Source: Achatina immaculata (Eukaryota; Mollusca; Gastropoda; Stylommatophora; Achatinidae). From it: a stretch of DNA of 64,000 nucleotides. How positions within the stretch are numbered: position 1 is the first letter of the stretch; each line of letters starts with the position of its first letter. The DNA is taken from the NCBI GenBank assembly GCA_009760885.1, contig CM019702.1:46447550-46511549 (forward strand). Reading direction: 5' to 3'. Shown in pieces: positions 43,183 to 54,745 of this stretch. The notes beneath the pieces were generated by a model. That model saw nothing but the letters and a program-made list of their open reading frames with translations, was not told the DNA's origin and searched no databases. The position numbers and the translations under genes are program-made.

Positions 43183-44089
43183 AGACTAGTGCAGTAACCA
43201 CCCTGCCACTCAGACGCCCACATAAAGATGAGTGGCAGCGTAGTGTAAATGCTGTTAAAGATTTATGTATGTGCGCGGGCGTGTGTGTATGTCATCATCA
43301 TCATCATCAGGTGCCGTGCCGACTGGCGTTGGCTATTATGCTTCCCCAGAGTACCCGATCCTTCATGCTGGCCATCAGTTCAGTTGGTGATCTCCTCTCA
43401 CACCATCCCGTCAGACTGTACAGTATCATTTCTCTTGGTCTTCCTCTTGATCTTCTTCCTTCTATTTTTCCTGTTGTTATAATATTTTCAATGCCCCCCT
43501 CTTCTCATTGCATGTCCTATGAAAGTACATTGTCTCTCTCTTATCTTTTTGACAAGGTTTTCTGTTTAATGTTTGGCAAAGTCTAGTTTATACTTTACTT
43601 TTGAGAAAGACTGATCTCTTTGTAGTGTGTGGGTTAGACAATATCTGTGGTGGTGAAGACGCCCGATAAGGTAATCAGCGACCCATAGCTGATATGCCAG
43701 CGTCAGGGTAGCGAGCCATAGCTGACCAAGACCCTGTCCCACCTCTCCGTGGTACCCCCAGTAACAAGCCTAGCTTGGCTAACGGGGCAGGGATCGCCAT
43801 ATTCCCCATGGTGGTGGAGTCTGCTAAAGAAGCATTGCACACCCCCTGCTTTTTTAGCTGTACTCCGGGATTGAAAAAGTAGCTGCCATAGCTCGCTCCC
43901 ACGCATATACGATGCTGTGCCTCAACATCTCTGCAGCATCGGCTGTAAAGAACAACAGCTCGCAGTTACAGCGAGTTCGTACAAGTGCAAGTACAAGAAG
44001 ACAATATCTGTTTCGCCTTTGTTAATGCGTGAGTATTCTGGAAGTCACATTTTAAACTTTGTAAAACAACGCGCTTTGCTCATTTAGAA
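43183..44089. repeat. 0.9-kb direct repeat R, copy 2
   Basis: Second copy of R in the same orientation, 2132-2133 bp downstream of copy 1. It starts with the first ~40 bp of the SINE head only, directly after the LINE D stop region, and ends CATTTAGAA followed by unrelated A-rich DNA. Confidence 0.95.
43290..43573 (-). mobile_element. LINE family E tail within repeat R copy 2
   Basis: Same fragment as at 41158-41440, duplicated together with R. A 1-bp insertion in a C-run (CCCCCC) shifts its frame relative to copy 1. Confidence 0.88.
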
Positions 44090-44229
44090 AAAAATATTGA
44101 CTGGTTCCCTTATTAACTTCATACAACAGAAAAAGAATGAACGGCTAGCACAGGGTATCAGGTGGTTGTTGAAAGTGTGATGTTGCGTTCTATTTACTTC
44201 TTTTTAAACAGAAGCATACCAGAGATAAG

Positions 44230-44381
44230 TCACATTTCTCACCGTCTTACTATAAGAAGATTTCATTACTCATTGTCTTACTATAAGAAGATATCATTAC
44301 TCATTGTCTTATTATAAAAAGATTTCATCATTCATTGTCTCGCTATAAGAAGATTTCATTACTCACTGTCTTACTATAAGA
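44230..44381. repeat. 31-bp minisatellite, ~5 copies
   Basis: Units contain TCATTACTCATTGTCTTACT followed by ATAAGAAGATT with a few substitutions. Confidence 0.92.
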
Positions 44382-46689
44382 ATGTATCTTATATGTGATG
44401 CTTCTACACACAGCGCGTCTCACATACGTGGACATCACATACACATAACGTGTATGGAATCTGCATATATATATATATATAGTGATCAGATACCATCAGG
44501 TATCATACATGGCGCGAATCCTACAGTCCATGAAGGGCTGAAGTACACCTGCATTGTAAATCCAAGTCCTGTAAGAGTTTATAAGAGGTTTAAACCATGA
44601 TGTTTGCTCAGTTGCCGGCTTGGGATGTTTGCAAACTCCTTGAAATCGGAGCGAACTGGGACAGATTCTTTGTGAAGTCTGGAAACATGATTACTAAAGA
44701 ATAAGTAGAGAGACAGCCAGTCAATGACGTTGCTTTGAGAAGCGAGGAGTTCATTGTGTATGTTCAGAGCTAATAAATGAAGCAACATATAAATGTCTTT
44801 ATTTTTTTCTTTTGTTTCCCTTTAGGTGTCTTTTGAAGACCAATTATTTGATGATACTTATAATAAATTAATGCAAACGTTTATGATGATACTTATAATA
44901 AACTAATGTAAACATTTATGTAGCAAATTATTGTGTACAGAACAATGAAGTCCCAGCATCAAATTATTTGTTGTGAAAGTGAAATGTATAGAGTAATTAT
45001 GAGACTTGTCTTCATCGAGTTTTCTTGATTTAATTCTTTCATTATTGTTTTTTTTTTCAAGTTACATTTGTACAGTCAGATGACTTCAACCTCTCTATTC
45101 AGATCTGGCACGCAGGTAAAAACAGAGATCTCCCTTATGCTACAAAAGCAAAGGAAAGCTTATGCGTCTCTTTGATCTCGTGCGCGAATAATCTTCCGCT
45201 TTGAAGTCGTCGGGACTTCTTTCGAAAATGGCGCCAACGTCAAGAAAACATCTACATGGAAAGTTTCCCTTTTTCCATAACTTGCCATGTTTGAAGTTTG
45301 GATTTGACAAGTTACCGGGATGACCACGTGACTGTTACACTACGAGACTACATTAGACCAACTTATTTGATAAGATTTAACAAAAAAATAATGAACCATT
45401 TAATATGTTCGTTCAACTTCTTCTGTGACACTAAAAAAAAAGTAAATGAGAAGCCTTAGGACAACAGATTATTTATCATACGAGAGGAGATGGAGCTTGG
45501 CGGAGATTAAGAAATACAAGAATTCGGAGAATAACGTGCACAGAGATTAAGCATTACAAGATTTATATTTATCTTCAGTGAGAAAGTCATTTCCTTCTGC
45601 GAGTCTCAGAATGCATACACCGACCACAAGGAGAACATGCTACAAATTATGAACCGGATAAAAGTACAGTTTACTGGCTATTTTTACGACTCATTTATTA
45701 ATTACAGCCACAAGATCTATAAAGTTAGCCATGTCAGTAAAGCTATAATAGATTGAAAGACGTCATCATAAACAGACGAGAAATGACAGCTCTGAGATTT
45801 GTTGCAAACGTTCTAAATAAACAACAGGTTTCAAGGCAATGATTTCCAAAATATATCCGACATAACATCACAGGCGGATTGTGAATTTAAAACCCCACTA
45901 TTTTTAACTTCATAAAAATATCCCACCATCGTTTTTTACTGTATTTACTGCACAATCTTTTAGCTGAACAAAAAAAAAAAGGAGGGGGGGGGGACGATTC
46001 GTTTTAAAACTTTTAAGGAAAGCCAGAAATTCATTTAAGGATATCCTATCAGACATTTTTGTTTTCAGACGCGAGAATTATATTCTCAAGTTTCTGTTAG
46101 AAAATTGTCGAACAGCCCTTAATAGCATCTGCAGATTCAGGTAAGACATGTGGCAGTTTTCTAAAGAGACTCGGCATGAAGTATAGATCTACGCTGGCTC
46201 CTCCTTTCTCTTTGAGATGATCAATAAGAAGGACGGTCTGGCCAAATGTTTCCATCACACGATTGGAGTGTAAGAAGAAGAAGAAGAAGAAGCAGAAGAC
46301 GAAATGGGAGATTAAAGAAAACGTGGACCACCGAGGATAAATTATATCGAAAATAGAAGAGAAATAGCTAAGTATTTGGGGCAGCTGTGTTCAGACGATA
46401 ATAATCGCCCTTTATTTATGTCAGACAAAGGGGAAAATCGTTTGTAAACAACGGGAAAATTTCACCTCGCGACAGGTATTTTGAGATGGAAAGCTTCCGA
46501 ACAATTTTCAACATCCCTTATCCTAACAACGAAAAATAAGATGTTTATAAGAACAGGAAGCGCTATAAATTCTGTAAACTGAGATTTATGTTTGATTCTG
46601 TTCCCGCCTTCCCTCCCCCCCCCCCTCTCTCTCTCTCTCTCTCACATACAGGCCTACAGAATCAAAATTATGTTAACATATTTTATGAC
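44382..46689. other. gene-poor stretch
   Basis: Short runs only: (TA)n near 44465-44481, (GAA)n at 46270-46293, C-run then (CT)n at 46611-46642. A 31-codon frame from ATGGCGCC at 45228 has no recognisable product. Confidence 0.45.
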
Positions 46690-47190
46690 TATTTTGAAAG
46701 TCAATCAGGATATTTAAGAGCCGAGTTCTAAGTGTACTGCTCTATGGAAGTGAATGCTGGAAAATCACCAAAACTATAGAAACCAAGCTAAATTCTTTCC
46801 AGACTAAATGTTTACGAAGAATTAGAAGAGTTTTGTTTTTTTTAGCCAAACACCGTAAGAAATAACTTCTTGATGGCAGAAATGCAGATGAAGCCACTGA
46901 TAGCAATTATTAATATTTTGAGGAAAGACGCTGGTGATGGTTGGGACATATGCTCCGGATGACTGACGAATCACTACAAACAAACAAAAAATAGCACTAA
47001 CATGGGCACCACAGGAGAACAGAAGTAAGGGTATACCAAAGAGACATGGAGAAGAACAACAGAGAGGATGTTGAGAAATAGAAGGGTCACTTGGGCAAAA
47101 AAAAAAAAAGACAAAGGACTAGAGTTTGTGGAAAACTCTTGTGGAAGCCCCATGTGCCTTGGGCACTTAAGGTTCAGAGAGAATGAAGAA
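46690..47190 (+). mobile_element. LINE family B, old diverged copy
   Basis: Follows the B consensus from the thumb region ('ALWK*'/VLLYGSECW-like) to the end 'LWKTLVEAPCALGT' but with insertions (a T-run near 46832 and AATATTTTG near 46913), deletions and many stops. Ends with AAGGTTCAGAGAGAATG. Older than the 14.2- and 35.8-kb copies. Confidence 0.85.
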
Positions 47191-47195
47191 GAGAA

Positions 47196-47475
47196 CGAAT
47201 GAACGAAAGAACATACTTTATTTTCACATGGTTAAGAATTGGGCACGCAGGCCCGTCTAACTCAGTGACAGTCATTCAGCATTGTTTTAATGAGCATAAT
47301 AAACATGAAGAAACAATCAAATGATTACATAAATAAATACTAAACTATCTCTTGTCCATACACTCCACACTCTGATTTATGTAACTTCATGAAATAAACT
47401 TAATTACATTCTCACTTTCATTCTAAAGTAACAGATTTACAGAAATGTAGTATATAAAAAAATTCAACTATCAAG
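47196..47475 (-). mobile_element. dispersed repeat J
   Basis: Inverted relative to 32795-33046. Begins (plus) with GAACGAATGAACGAAAGAAC, the tandem tail, then 'TACTTTATTTTCACATGGTT' and 'AAGAATTGGGCACGCAGGCC'. It abuts the tail of LINE B, so one inserted next to the other. Confidence 0.82.
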
Positions 47476-47504
47476 CCATACTTTAAACTAATTTGACTTT
47501 GACT

Positions 47505-47505
<1 letters not shown>

Positions 47506-47550
<45 letters not shown>
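47506..47550. repeat. (GA)n microsatellite
   Basis: About 22 GA units. Confidence 0.95.
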
Positions 47551-47554
<4 letters not shown>

Positions 47555-48949
47555 GAAACTTACTGAAGAAGAACAGGAACCTATTGATCTGATAAACAAC
47601 GAAATGAAGATTTCATTTTTTCTTTCAAAACGCTCGGTGTAACGGGGGGAAAACTCCACTGAGATGAGTGAATGTAGAAACTCAGATTGTAACAGTGTGA
47701 GTGAGTTTTTCACCTAAGAATTTTGTGATCAGACAAAGATGGTGGCATGCACACACATGTTTTGGGCAACGATTTGACGATACATAAAAAAGCACAGTAA
47801 ATTTCTTAGTGTCATGAAAGGGCGATTATCCAGTTTTAAATGCGCTATCTGAATGGTCCACCTAGCCTACATTACAGCGTACGACCACTGAAATTCGGAA
47901 AGAATTCATGAATGACTAGTTAGCTAAATATTGGTCAGTTCTACAGGTTCTCACTTAACTGTAGGGCCGCCTCTTGGCCAGTGTTTTTGTTAAGGATATA
48001 TCCATGTTTAGCCCTCTCTCTTAAACCCTAAACATTTCTTCCATTTCTAATCTTAGAATGTTATTTTTAACGTATTACTATCGTTTTGTTTATTAACTTG
48101 TTATTTTTATTTTATTTTTGCCAAATGTGGTTTTCTTTTCCCCTTTTTGTCTGTATCGTTTTTTTTTTCAAATTCTTATGTACTTTATTTTGTTCTGTAG
48201 CTACAAATTTGACAGGTTGTCTTTTTTTTTTTCCTTGACTTGGTAAAAATATAAAAACAGCATTAAAAAAAAAGAAGAATATAAAACAAAACACTTCCGC
48301 TATTCTTCAATCTATTATATTTCTTTCATGAACTGCAGAATATGATTGGATATCAGCACAGCGGCGTCGCCGAGTTCATCACAGCCCATTTAAACCGTAG
48401 TCTAATTGACATTGGGCCTTGTTTGAACGCGATATCCGTTTGAACCCCCCGCGTGGATGCAAGGAGCCCTTGTTTCAGCCCTCCAGTGTTTTCGGGGTCT
48501 GTTCCTGATGTCATGGCGAGAGCACTTCTGCTGACAGTCTTGAGAGGGATAGACGACATATCCCAACGAAGATCCGCCACGAGTGTGAAACTTAAGAACA
48601 ATGGGAGCTAAATGAGAAGTTGGGGGTCGGGTTATTATTTTGATATTCTCACCAGACAGAAAGAAACGTGAGTCATTGCTGGAACACACCGGGCAGTTTA
48701 CAATCTAATTCTTGTGTTGTGTCTGTATAAAACTTGCTGCCAACGTGTTAACCAGAGTGCAATAGAAGTTAATGAAGAAATAATAATGGCTGTTTCTGAT
48801 GGTATATAGCCTTACATCTGTACAAGGGCAATTCAGGATATGAAGTAACTTTACCATATACATAGATAGAAAGGGCATTTCAGGATATCATGTAGCTTTA
48901 CTATGTGCAAAAATATAAATGGCAATTCAGGATATGACGTATATTTACT
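47551..48949. other. no gene recognised
   Basis: T-rich stretch near 48060-48290; a weak triplicate 'CAGGATATGA' pattern near 48830-48945. No domain found. Confidence 0.45.
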
Positions 48950-49433
48950 TTGTACAAGGATATAGACAGAACTACAAAAATGAGATTTTTTAAGGGCATG
49001 CATCTCTCCATCTCAACATATGCCTGTGAGACCTGGACACTTAACAAAACAGCTGAGAAACACATAAATGCCTTTGAGTGTAAATGCTACAGAAGAGTTA
49101 TTCAAATATCGTGGACACGAAAAAAAGAACAAATATACATCTATACTAGAAGATTTAATGTCCATGATGGTTGGCTAGTAAGGAAGATTAAACAGAGAAA
49201 ACTTAAATATTTTGGACATATTAAAAGTCGTGGTAATTTAGAGAAGACAGTCTTGGAAGGGTTACATAATGGAGAAAAAATAAAGAGAGGAAGACCAAGG
49301 CGAAGATGACTGCTGGAGATCGTTGATGATCTGCGAATGGACGCATCAGCAGCAGAGCATCTTGCTCAGAACCGAGAGACCTGCATGAGAGCTGTTAGGG
49401 AGGCAAAGTTCCGCAAGGGACATATATATGACT
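48950..49433 (+). mobile_element. LINE family A, thumb to C-terminus
   Basis: One frame of 119 codons carries 'TYACETWTLNKTAEKHINAF', 'WLVRKIKQRKLKYFGHIKSR' and 'KIKRGRPRRR', then a stop where other copies have Trp. The remaining 'IVDDLRMDA...REAKFRKGH' follows in frame after the stop. Five-prime truncated; no RT catalytic box. Confidence 0.88.
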
Positions 49434-49727
49434 GAACTGAACACGGATATACATCAACAACGTTTCGGTCAGCAGATCAAATGGCATAGAAAAGACCTGC
49501 AAAAGCAAATAATAATAATAATGATAATAATATACTTGAAAAATTATGGGATAGATGTTACGTGACCCCCAGAAATGGAGCTTTTTTGGCCAGGTCTGCG
49601 AAATTTGCATCTGTTCTTTGTTTCTCCATGTATGCATTTACCAACACTTTTATCATTGTCATGAAGTAAGAGAACACAGTTTTGTAGGATTAGACCTCTT
49701 AACAAAATCGCAGATAAAGCACTTTAG
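49434..49727. other. spacer with possible PLE-like CGAAACG
   Basis: AACGTTTCGGTCAGC near 49460-49474 resembles an inverted PLE end signature, but the pairing stems and AATAAA are not evident, so I do not call an element. Confidence 0.3.
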
Positions 49728-49862
49728 TGAGACGTGAGAGAAAGAAAAATCACAAGAGAATTATCTGGGATTCGAACCACGGACTCCGGTAGGACGAGCA
49801 GCCGTCTAGCCACGAGAGAACAGTGTACTAACGAACTGCGCCATCTCGCACCATTTCTGTTA
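49728..49862 (-). mobile_element. tRNA-derived SINE 2, head
   Basis: Minus strand: 'GAGATGGCGCAGTTCGTTAG' (A-box), 'CTCTCGTGGCTAGACGGCTG' and the B-box GGTTCGAATCC (plus 49768-49778), then 'CTCTTGTGATTTTTCTTTCT'. Second copy at 56580-56715. Confidence 0.78.
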
Positions 49863-49996
49863 CATATGCTAGTTTTACCCATGACTGCTGCGTGTTCTAC
49901 CTGCTGTAGTGTGAAAACAGCGTCTGATCTTACACTTCAATACAGCGCACACTACCTATACAGTTGATAATTACATGAACAATTGTGCCATTCCTC

Positions 49997-50043
49997 ATCC
50001 ATCCGTTCATCCATCCATCCATCCATCCATCCATCCATCCATC
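49997..50043. repeat. (CATC)n microsatellite
   Basis: About 11 units, one with CGTT. Confidence 0.95.
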
Positions 50044-50555
50044 CTCGACCATTTTTTTAAAACATGAAATGGGTTTGAGACATAATATCTTTAAGGAAAA
50101 AAAATACTTCCGATTGCAAATATTTTGCATACATGGTGAACCATTGTGGACTACCTTGGGCTTTCAGTGAATGAATTACAAAATAGACAATTAGATAAAA
50201 ACTCAGTTTCGTAAAATATGGGGCTCTGATCCAGTCCCAACGAAATGAAAAGATTTTACAACTATTTTTCCCCTCGAGATGTAAATCTTTGTCAAGCTGG
50301 GAGAGTAAATGTTGAATTATTTCCCTTTAACCAACGGTTTCATTACAGAGGAGGAACGGAGAGAGAAATTAGGGTGACAATATGGCAAACAACGTTAATT
50401 CTCAAATACTTTTATCTCCACAATTGTGCTCATAAATAGTTAGCATTTCGTTTTTTAATGATTTATGTTTTGATTTTTTTTTATAAACCACATAAACTTC
50501 AAAGATCGTTTATTAGTTCCCTATGTTAACTCTCTTTAAGTAAACTAACATTTTT
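50044..50555. other. no gene recognised
   Basis: Nothing identifiable. Confidence 0.45.
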
Positions 50556-50870
50556 TTTCCCTGTCTGCTGTTTGTTGTTACTCTTTTATGCTTCAATTTT
50601 TGTTACTCTTATAGTTTTATGCTTCAATTTTTGTTACTCTTATAGTTTTTTTTTCACTTAATGCTATATTTTTATGCTAATTTTTATTACTACAGATTTT
50701 TTATGTTTACATTTAGTTGCTTTTGTAATTTTATTCTTATGTTTTCTTACTCTTATAGTTTTAAGTTTTATTTGTGATACCCCTTTATATTTATTTTTAG
50801 TTGCTCTTATAGATCTATATTTATCTGTAGTTTCTCTAATAGTTTTGTGTTTATATTTAGTTACTTTATA
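50556..50870. repeat. degenerate T-rich ~33-bp repeats
   Basis: GTTACTCTTATAGTTTTATG-like units, two nearly perfect near 50577-50650, then decaying copies. Hydrophobic frames across it are not genes. Confidence 0.7.
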
Positions 50871-51224
50871 ATTAACCTCAGTTTTTCTGATTCTTTGTGT
50901 CTAGTTTGTTTCTTATTGTAATAATCGTATCCATAATTTGTCCTGTAAACGTATAAAAAAATATTTAGAAGCGTTCAGTTAAATATGTAAAAGTTCTTCT
51001 CATCTGCTCCAATAACTTTGGTTTTACTCTCGCCTGTTAATTTTCTTTACATGTACTTCCAGTCACCCTAAGCTGGACAATCACATCAGTACTTTCAAAC
51101 AGAAATTTACGCCAAAAAAATTATTTCATTAAAATCACTGGAACCTGTCAAACACTTTTTGTGTATGGACTATTCCGCGTTATTCCAGCGGTTCTTGAAT
51201 TAGCTTTGTCAGAGACAAATGTAG
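50871..51224. other. no gene recognised
   Basis: Nothing identifiable. Confidence 0.45.
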
Positions 51225-51466
51225 CTCGGGCATTGAGAGGGAACAGAGGAGGATAGACAGACAGAAATGGCATATATAGAATTGATGAAAGGGGATAGAG
51301 CAAGAGGTAGGCCTAGACGACGGTGGCGAGACAAGATGTATGGGCTCTTGGAATCGACAAGTGGCAAGAGCAGATCAAGAACAGAGAAGAATGGTGACTT
51401 GTCTTATCTGCAGCAGTGAGCCACAAATCCAGCTGAATTCAGCTGGTCAAAGAAGAAGAAGACTTG
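51225..51466 (+). mobile_element. LINE family C, terminal fragment with (GAA)n tail
   Basis: Plus strand: 'MAYIELMKGDRARGRPRRRW', then (shifted frame) 'LGIDKWQEQIKNREEW' and a short end before AAGAAGAAGAAGA. It corresponds to the end of the 9.6-kb copy (NWREKIRNREEWRRTLS). Confidence 0.8.
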
Positions 51467-51734
51467 GATGACACTTCTGAAAATACTGATTGTGTAAAGT
51501 CTGATAAACTGTGCAGATGTCACGTGTTTTACAATGAAAGTCCTGGTTCGAGATAAATGTACGGTTCTGCTTTGCTGGAGCATATGCGGTAAAAAGCGAC
51601 AAATCACGTGAATGAAAAAATATAAAAGTAATTAATGTGTGAACATTAAAAGAACTGAGAAAGCAACTGATGAGCAAGCTCAGTCATTATGTCGGATAAG
51701 GACTATATCAGTACCTAGACACTATCCAGATTAC

Positions 51735-52255
51735 AGCACCACAACATTCTGTTTATAGTGAACGTCTTCTGGAGACAGGATAGGCCAGGTAAAGTGTCAC
51801 AACATTCTGTTTATAGTGAACGTCTTCTGGAGACAGGATAGGCCAGGTAAAGTATCACAACATTCTGTTTATAGTGAACGTCTTCTGGAGACAGGATAGG
51901 CTACGTCAAGTATCACAACATTCTGTTTATAGGTAACACCACATGGAAACAGGATAGACCAGGTAAAGTATCACAACATTCTGTTTATAGTGAACACGAA
52001 ATGGAAACAGGATAGGCCAGGTTATGTGTCATAACATTCTGTTTATAGGTACCACCACATGGAGACAGGATAGGACAAGTAAAGTATCACAACATTCTGT
52101 TTATAGGTAACACCACATGGAAACAGGATAGGCCAGGTAAAGTATCACAACATTCTGTTTATAGTGAACGCCACATGGAGACAGGGTAAGCCACGTAAAG
52201 TATCACGGCATTTTATTTACAGGGAACACCATATGGAGACATGCTACACCAACTA
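51735..52255. repeat. 58-bp minisatellite, ~9 copies
   Basis: The unit contains CACAACATTCTGTTTATAGT, then a variable GAACGTCTTCTGGAGACAGG or AACACCACATGGAAACAGGA half and ATAGGCCAGGTAAAGTAT. Two sub-types of the second half alternate from left to right. Confidence 0.92.
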
Positions 52256-53218
52256 CGACATCATAACATAAATACCGACAGCATGGAAACAGACGGTCAT
52301 ATTTAGTTATATCTTAATCATATATAATGTTCAAATGAACCCAGAACTCACTTAATTATGACATACACATATTTCACTGGTAACGCCCACAAGAAAAAAA
52401 TAAATTCACTATTTTCTCACCCTTTATATTTCGAATCATGTATCTTGTATAAACGAGGTACATGAACAGAGAAATATAAACTTAACCATAAATGAAAAAC
52501 CAACTGTATTGAGCAGGTCACATGGGTGATTTGTAATAACCAAGTGAGAACGAATAGGTTCATACTTGGAAGTTCATGCAGCCTCAAGTTTTAATTATCA
52601 GATGAATTCAGTGCGTGAAAGCAAAACAGAGATTGGCTGGAAATATAATGTGAAATAGATCAAGGATAGCCCTCTACACTCAAGCGGCTAGGTAAAGTTG
52701 TCTTTAACTCGTGATCTTGTGAAATATTTAAACCCTACCATTGGCTGTTCCATCTCTGCCCTGCTAGATTTGATTGGATTATTTTAATGAATATTTGCAC
52801 GCACGAGTTCACCTTTAGATGCTTATTATCCGGACTGCTATAAGTAGTTTTGCCACATTCTCTCTTCTCTTGTTTTCCTCCCGTTTTCAAAATTTATTGC
52901 AAGCGCTTTCATTGTCCGAATAGCCCTTCTCTCCTACACTGCACTCCCCCCTCGCTATGTCTGGTGGCTAGCGAGGTCTGTTCGATGATTTAATACTCCA
53001 TTGTTCTTGTCCAAGTAGAAAACAAAGATACAATTTTATGCGAGCAATCCCACTACACGAGCGATAATGCTTTGGCAGGTAAAGTTTGAACAGGTATGGA
53101 ACAGAATTAGAAGCTTTGCTAACTGAGGACATGAACTCGGGGCGAGGTTCTAAACTGTTGGGATGCTGAGGCTCGGTGAAAGGGTCTGCGACTTGAAAAA
53201 AAAAAAGGTTGAGATCCA
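52256..53218. other. no gene recognised
   Basis: Nothing identifiable. Confidence 0.45.
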
Positions 53219-53406
53219 CTAAGTATAGGTAAAGGTAAGGTAAATGTAAGGTAAAGGTAAGGTAATGGTAGCCCTGTTATTCCCTGAAGGCACACAGGGA
53301 ATATGAAAATAAGTGTCCATATTTTGCTTGACCTGTCGACACACTGGACGGATGATATGGTCAAGCCTGGTCGCCTTTACTTCCTCAGCTCCCGGGGAAA
53401 CCAGGT

Positions 53407-53624
53407 ACTCATTTCTACAGTTGAATAACTGGAGTGCACTCATTTCTGTAGTTGAATAACTGGAGTGCACTCATTTCTGTAGTTGAATAACTGGAATGCA
53501 TTCATTTCTATAGTTGAATAACTTGAGTGCACTCATTTCTACAGCTGAATAAATGAAGTGCACTCATTTCTACAGTTGAATAACTGGAGTGCACTCATTT
53601 CTATGGTTGAACAACAGGAGTGCC
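53407..53624. repeat. 31-bp array inside SINE 1, 7 copies
   Basis: ACTCATTTCT recurs at 53407, 53438, 53469, 53500 (variant), 53531, 53562 and 53593. The unit corresponds to the single 'GTAGAAATGGGTACCC' neighbourhood of the unexpanded SINE. Confidence 0.93.
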
Positions 53625-53648
53625 TCTGGCCAAATTGGAACCATCGAC

Positions 53649-53858
53649 CTTCGCCATGAGAGTTTAGTGCACTAATCACTTCGCCATGAGAGTTTAGTGC
53701 ACTAATCACTTCGCCATGAGAGTTTAGTGCACTAATCACTTCGCCATGAGAGTTTAGTGCACTAATCACTTCGCCATGAGAGTTTAGTGCACTAATCACT
53801 TCGCCATGAGAGTTTAGTGCACTAATCACTTCGCCATGAGAGTTTAGTGCACTAATCA
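53649..53858. repeat. 30-bp array inside SINE 1 head, 7 copies
   Basis: CTTCGCCATGAGAGTTTAGT followed by GCACTAATCA repeats at exactly 30-bp intervals, apparently without substitutions. It spans the A-box side of the tRNA-like promoter. The GEVISALNSH frame on the minus strand is incidental. Confidence 0.96.
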
Positions 53859-53880
53859 CTTCGCCACTAGGGCGGCTGAA

Positions 53881-54268
53881 CATAAGTATTTAAGACATTC
53901 ATCTTTATAACAAGGGAGACTAGAGCGCCCCAGTATCAAATCTCCAACTCACAACATTCACATTAGACTATCACAACTCACTCTACTACGAAGCCTGTGA
54001 GGAATATGTTAACTGAAATGGTGGCAGAACAGAGTTACTTTTCCAGTTTTGTTTTGTTTTGTTTTTTCAAATTTCGCAAGACTAAAGCAGGATCTGGAGC
54101 TGATCACTTCTTAAAGACGAAGAGAGATGGCTCAAAACCAGCTCCCTACGAACTCCAGTATAATGTTCTGAAAATGGCTGTTTTTCTTTTTTTCATTTAC
54201 GGTAGATAAGGAGACATAAAGGCTTAGAATGGGTAACTGACCTCTAAATGATGAGCCATTTATAATGA
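53881..54268. other. no gene recognised
   Basis: Nothing identifiable; a (GTTTT)n run near 54040-54065. Confidence 0.45.
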
Positions 54269-54745
54269 ACAGCTCAGTATCATACGACTTACGTAAGCAT
54301 CCCGGCATAAATGGGCAAGACAGAGCAAGGGCATTGAAAAGCTGGCTGTGGATCACGCGAACAAGCATTGAGAACTTAAATAATTTCGTTTGCCACAACT
54401 AATACCGGTTCTCCTCAGCTAAATCACTAAGATGTACTTCAAAGAGCAGTGCCAACTGGAAGATAGTGGGTTCAATTCGCGGACATGACAAAATTCTCTG
54501 TTCATGTACCTCTTTTATACACAAAGAAAAAGCAAAAACTCACTAGAGCTCTGGGAGTCTTGACCCAGAGGAGCCCAACCTCCCCCTCCCTTTAGAGTGT
54601 CAGGAGGTTACTAGGGCCGAAAAATTTGTCTGAGAGAGAGGGGGGAAGGGGGTTACTTTCTCTGATGATCTGAAGACGCTGTGTTGCTGTTCCGCTTTCT
54701 ACAATAGAGAGCTTCCTCCATATAGACAGCTCAGTATCATACGAC
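54269..54745 (+). mobile_element. R2-like LINE 'I', 5'-truncated copy with 20-bp TSD
   Basis: The direct repeat ACAGCTCAGTATCATACGAC flanks the insert (54269-54288 and 54726-54745). The insert (54289-54725, 437 bp) begins in the last codons of ORF2 (YDL.K...NGQ.RARALKSW) and carries the 3' UTR with tRNA-like module (about 54416-54482) to CTTCCTCCATA. The last bases of the left duplication (CATACGAC) also match the element, so microhomology was involved at the 5' junction. ORF2 is too short to be functional. Confidence 0.9.

Larger units (their letters stand above)
53219..53880 (-). mobile_element. tRNA-derived SINE 1 with two internal minisatellite expansions
   Basis: Plus coordinates: the tail (GGTAAAGGTAAGGTAA, 53226-53265), body ('TTTTGCTTGACCTGTCGAC' and 'CCTCAGCTCCCGGGG'), a 31-bp array (53407-53624), the B-box region in decayed form ('GCCAAATTGGAACCATCGAC') and a 30-bp array over the A-box region (53649-53858), ending 'CTTCGCCACTAGGGCGGC'. 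Order and orientation match the copies at 22.1 and 40.9 kb, which carry each amplified segment once. Confidence 0.88.

Noticed and set aside
41051..44089. R1/R2 as LTRs of an LTR retrotransposon with RNase H
   Set aside because: Repeat ends are not TG...CA, there is no primer-binding site or polypurine tract, R contains a LINE E tail and a SINE edge, and the inner protein has LINE thumb and knuckle motifs.
49457..49480. Fourth PLE 3' end
   Set aside because: CGAAACG is present on the minus strand, but no stem before it and no AATAAA after it.
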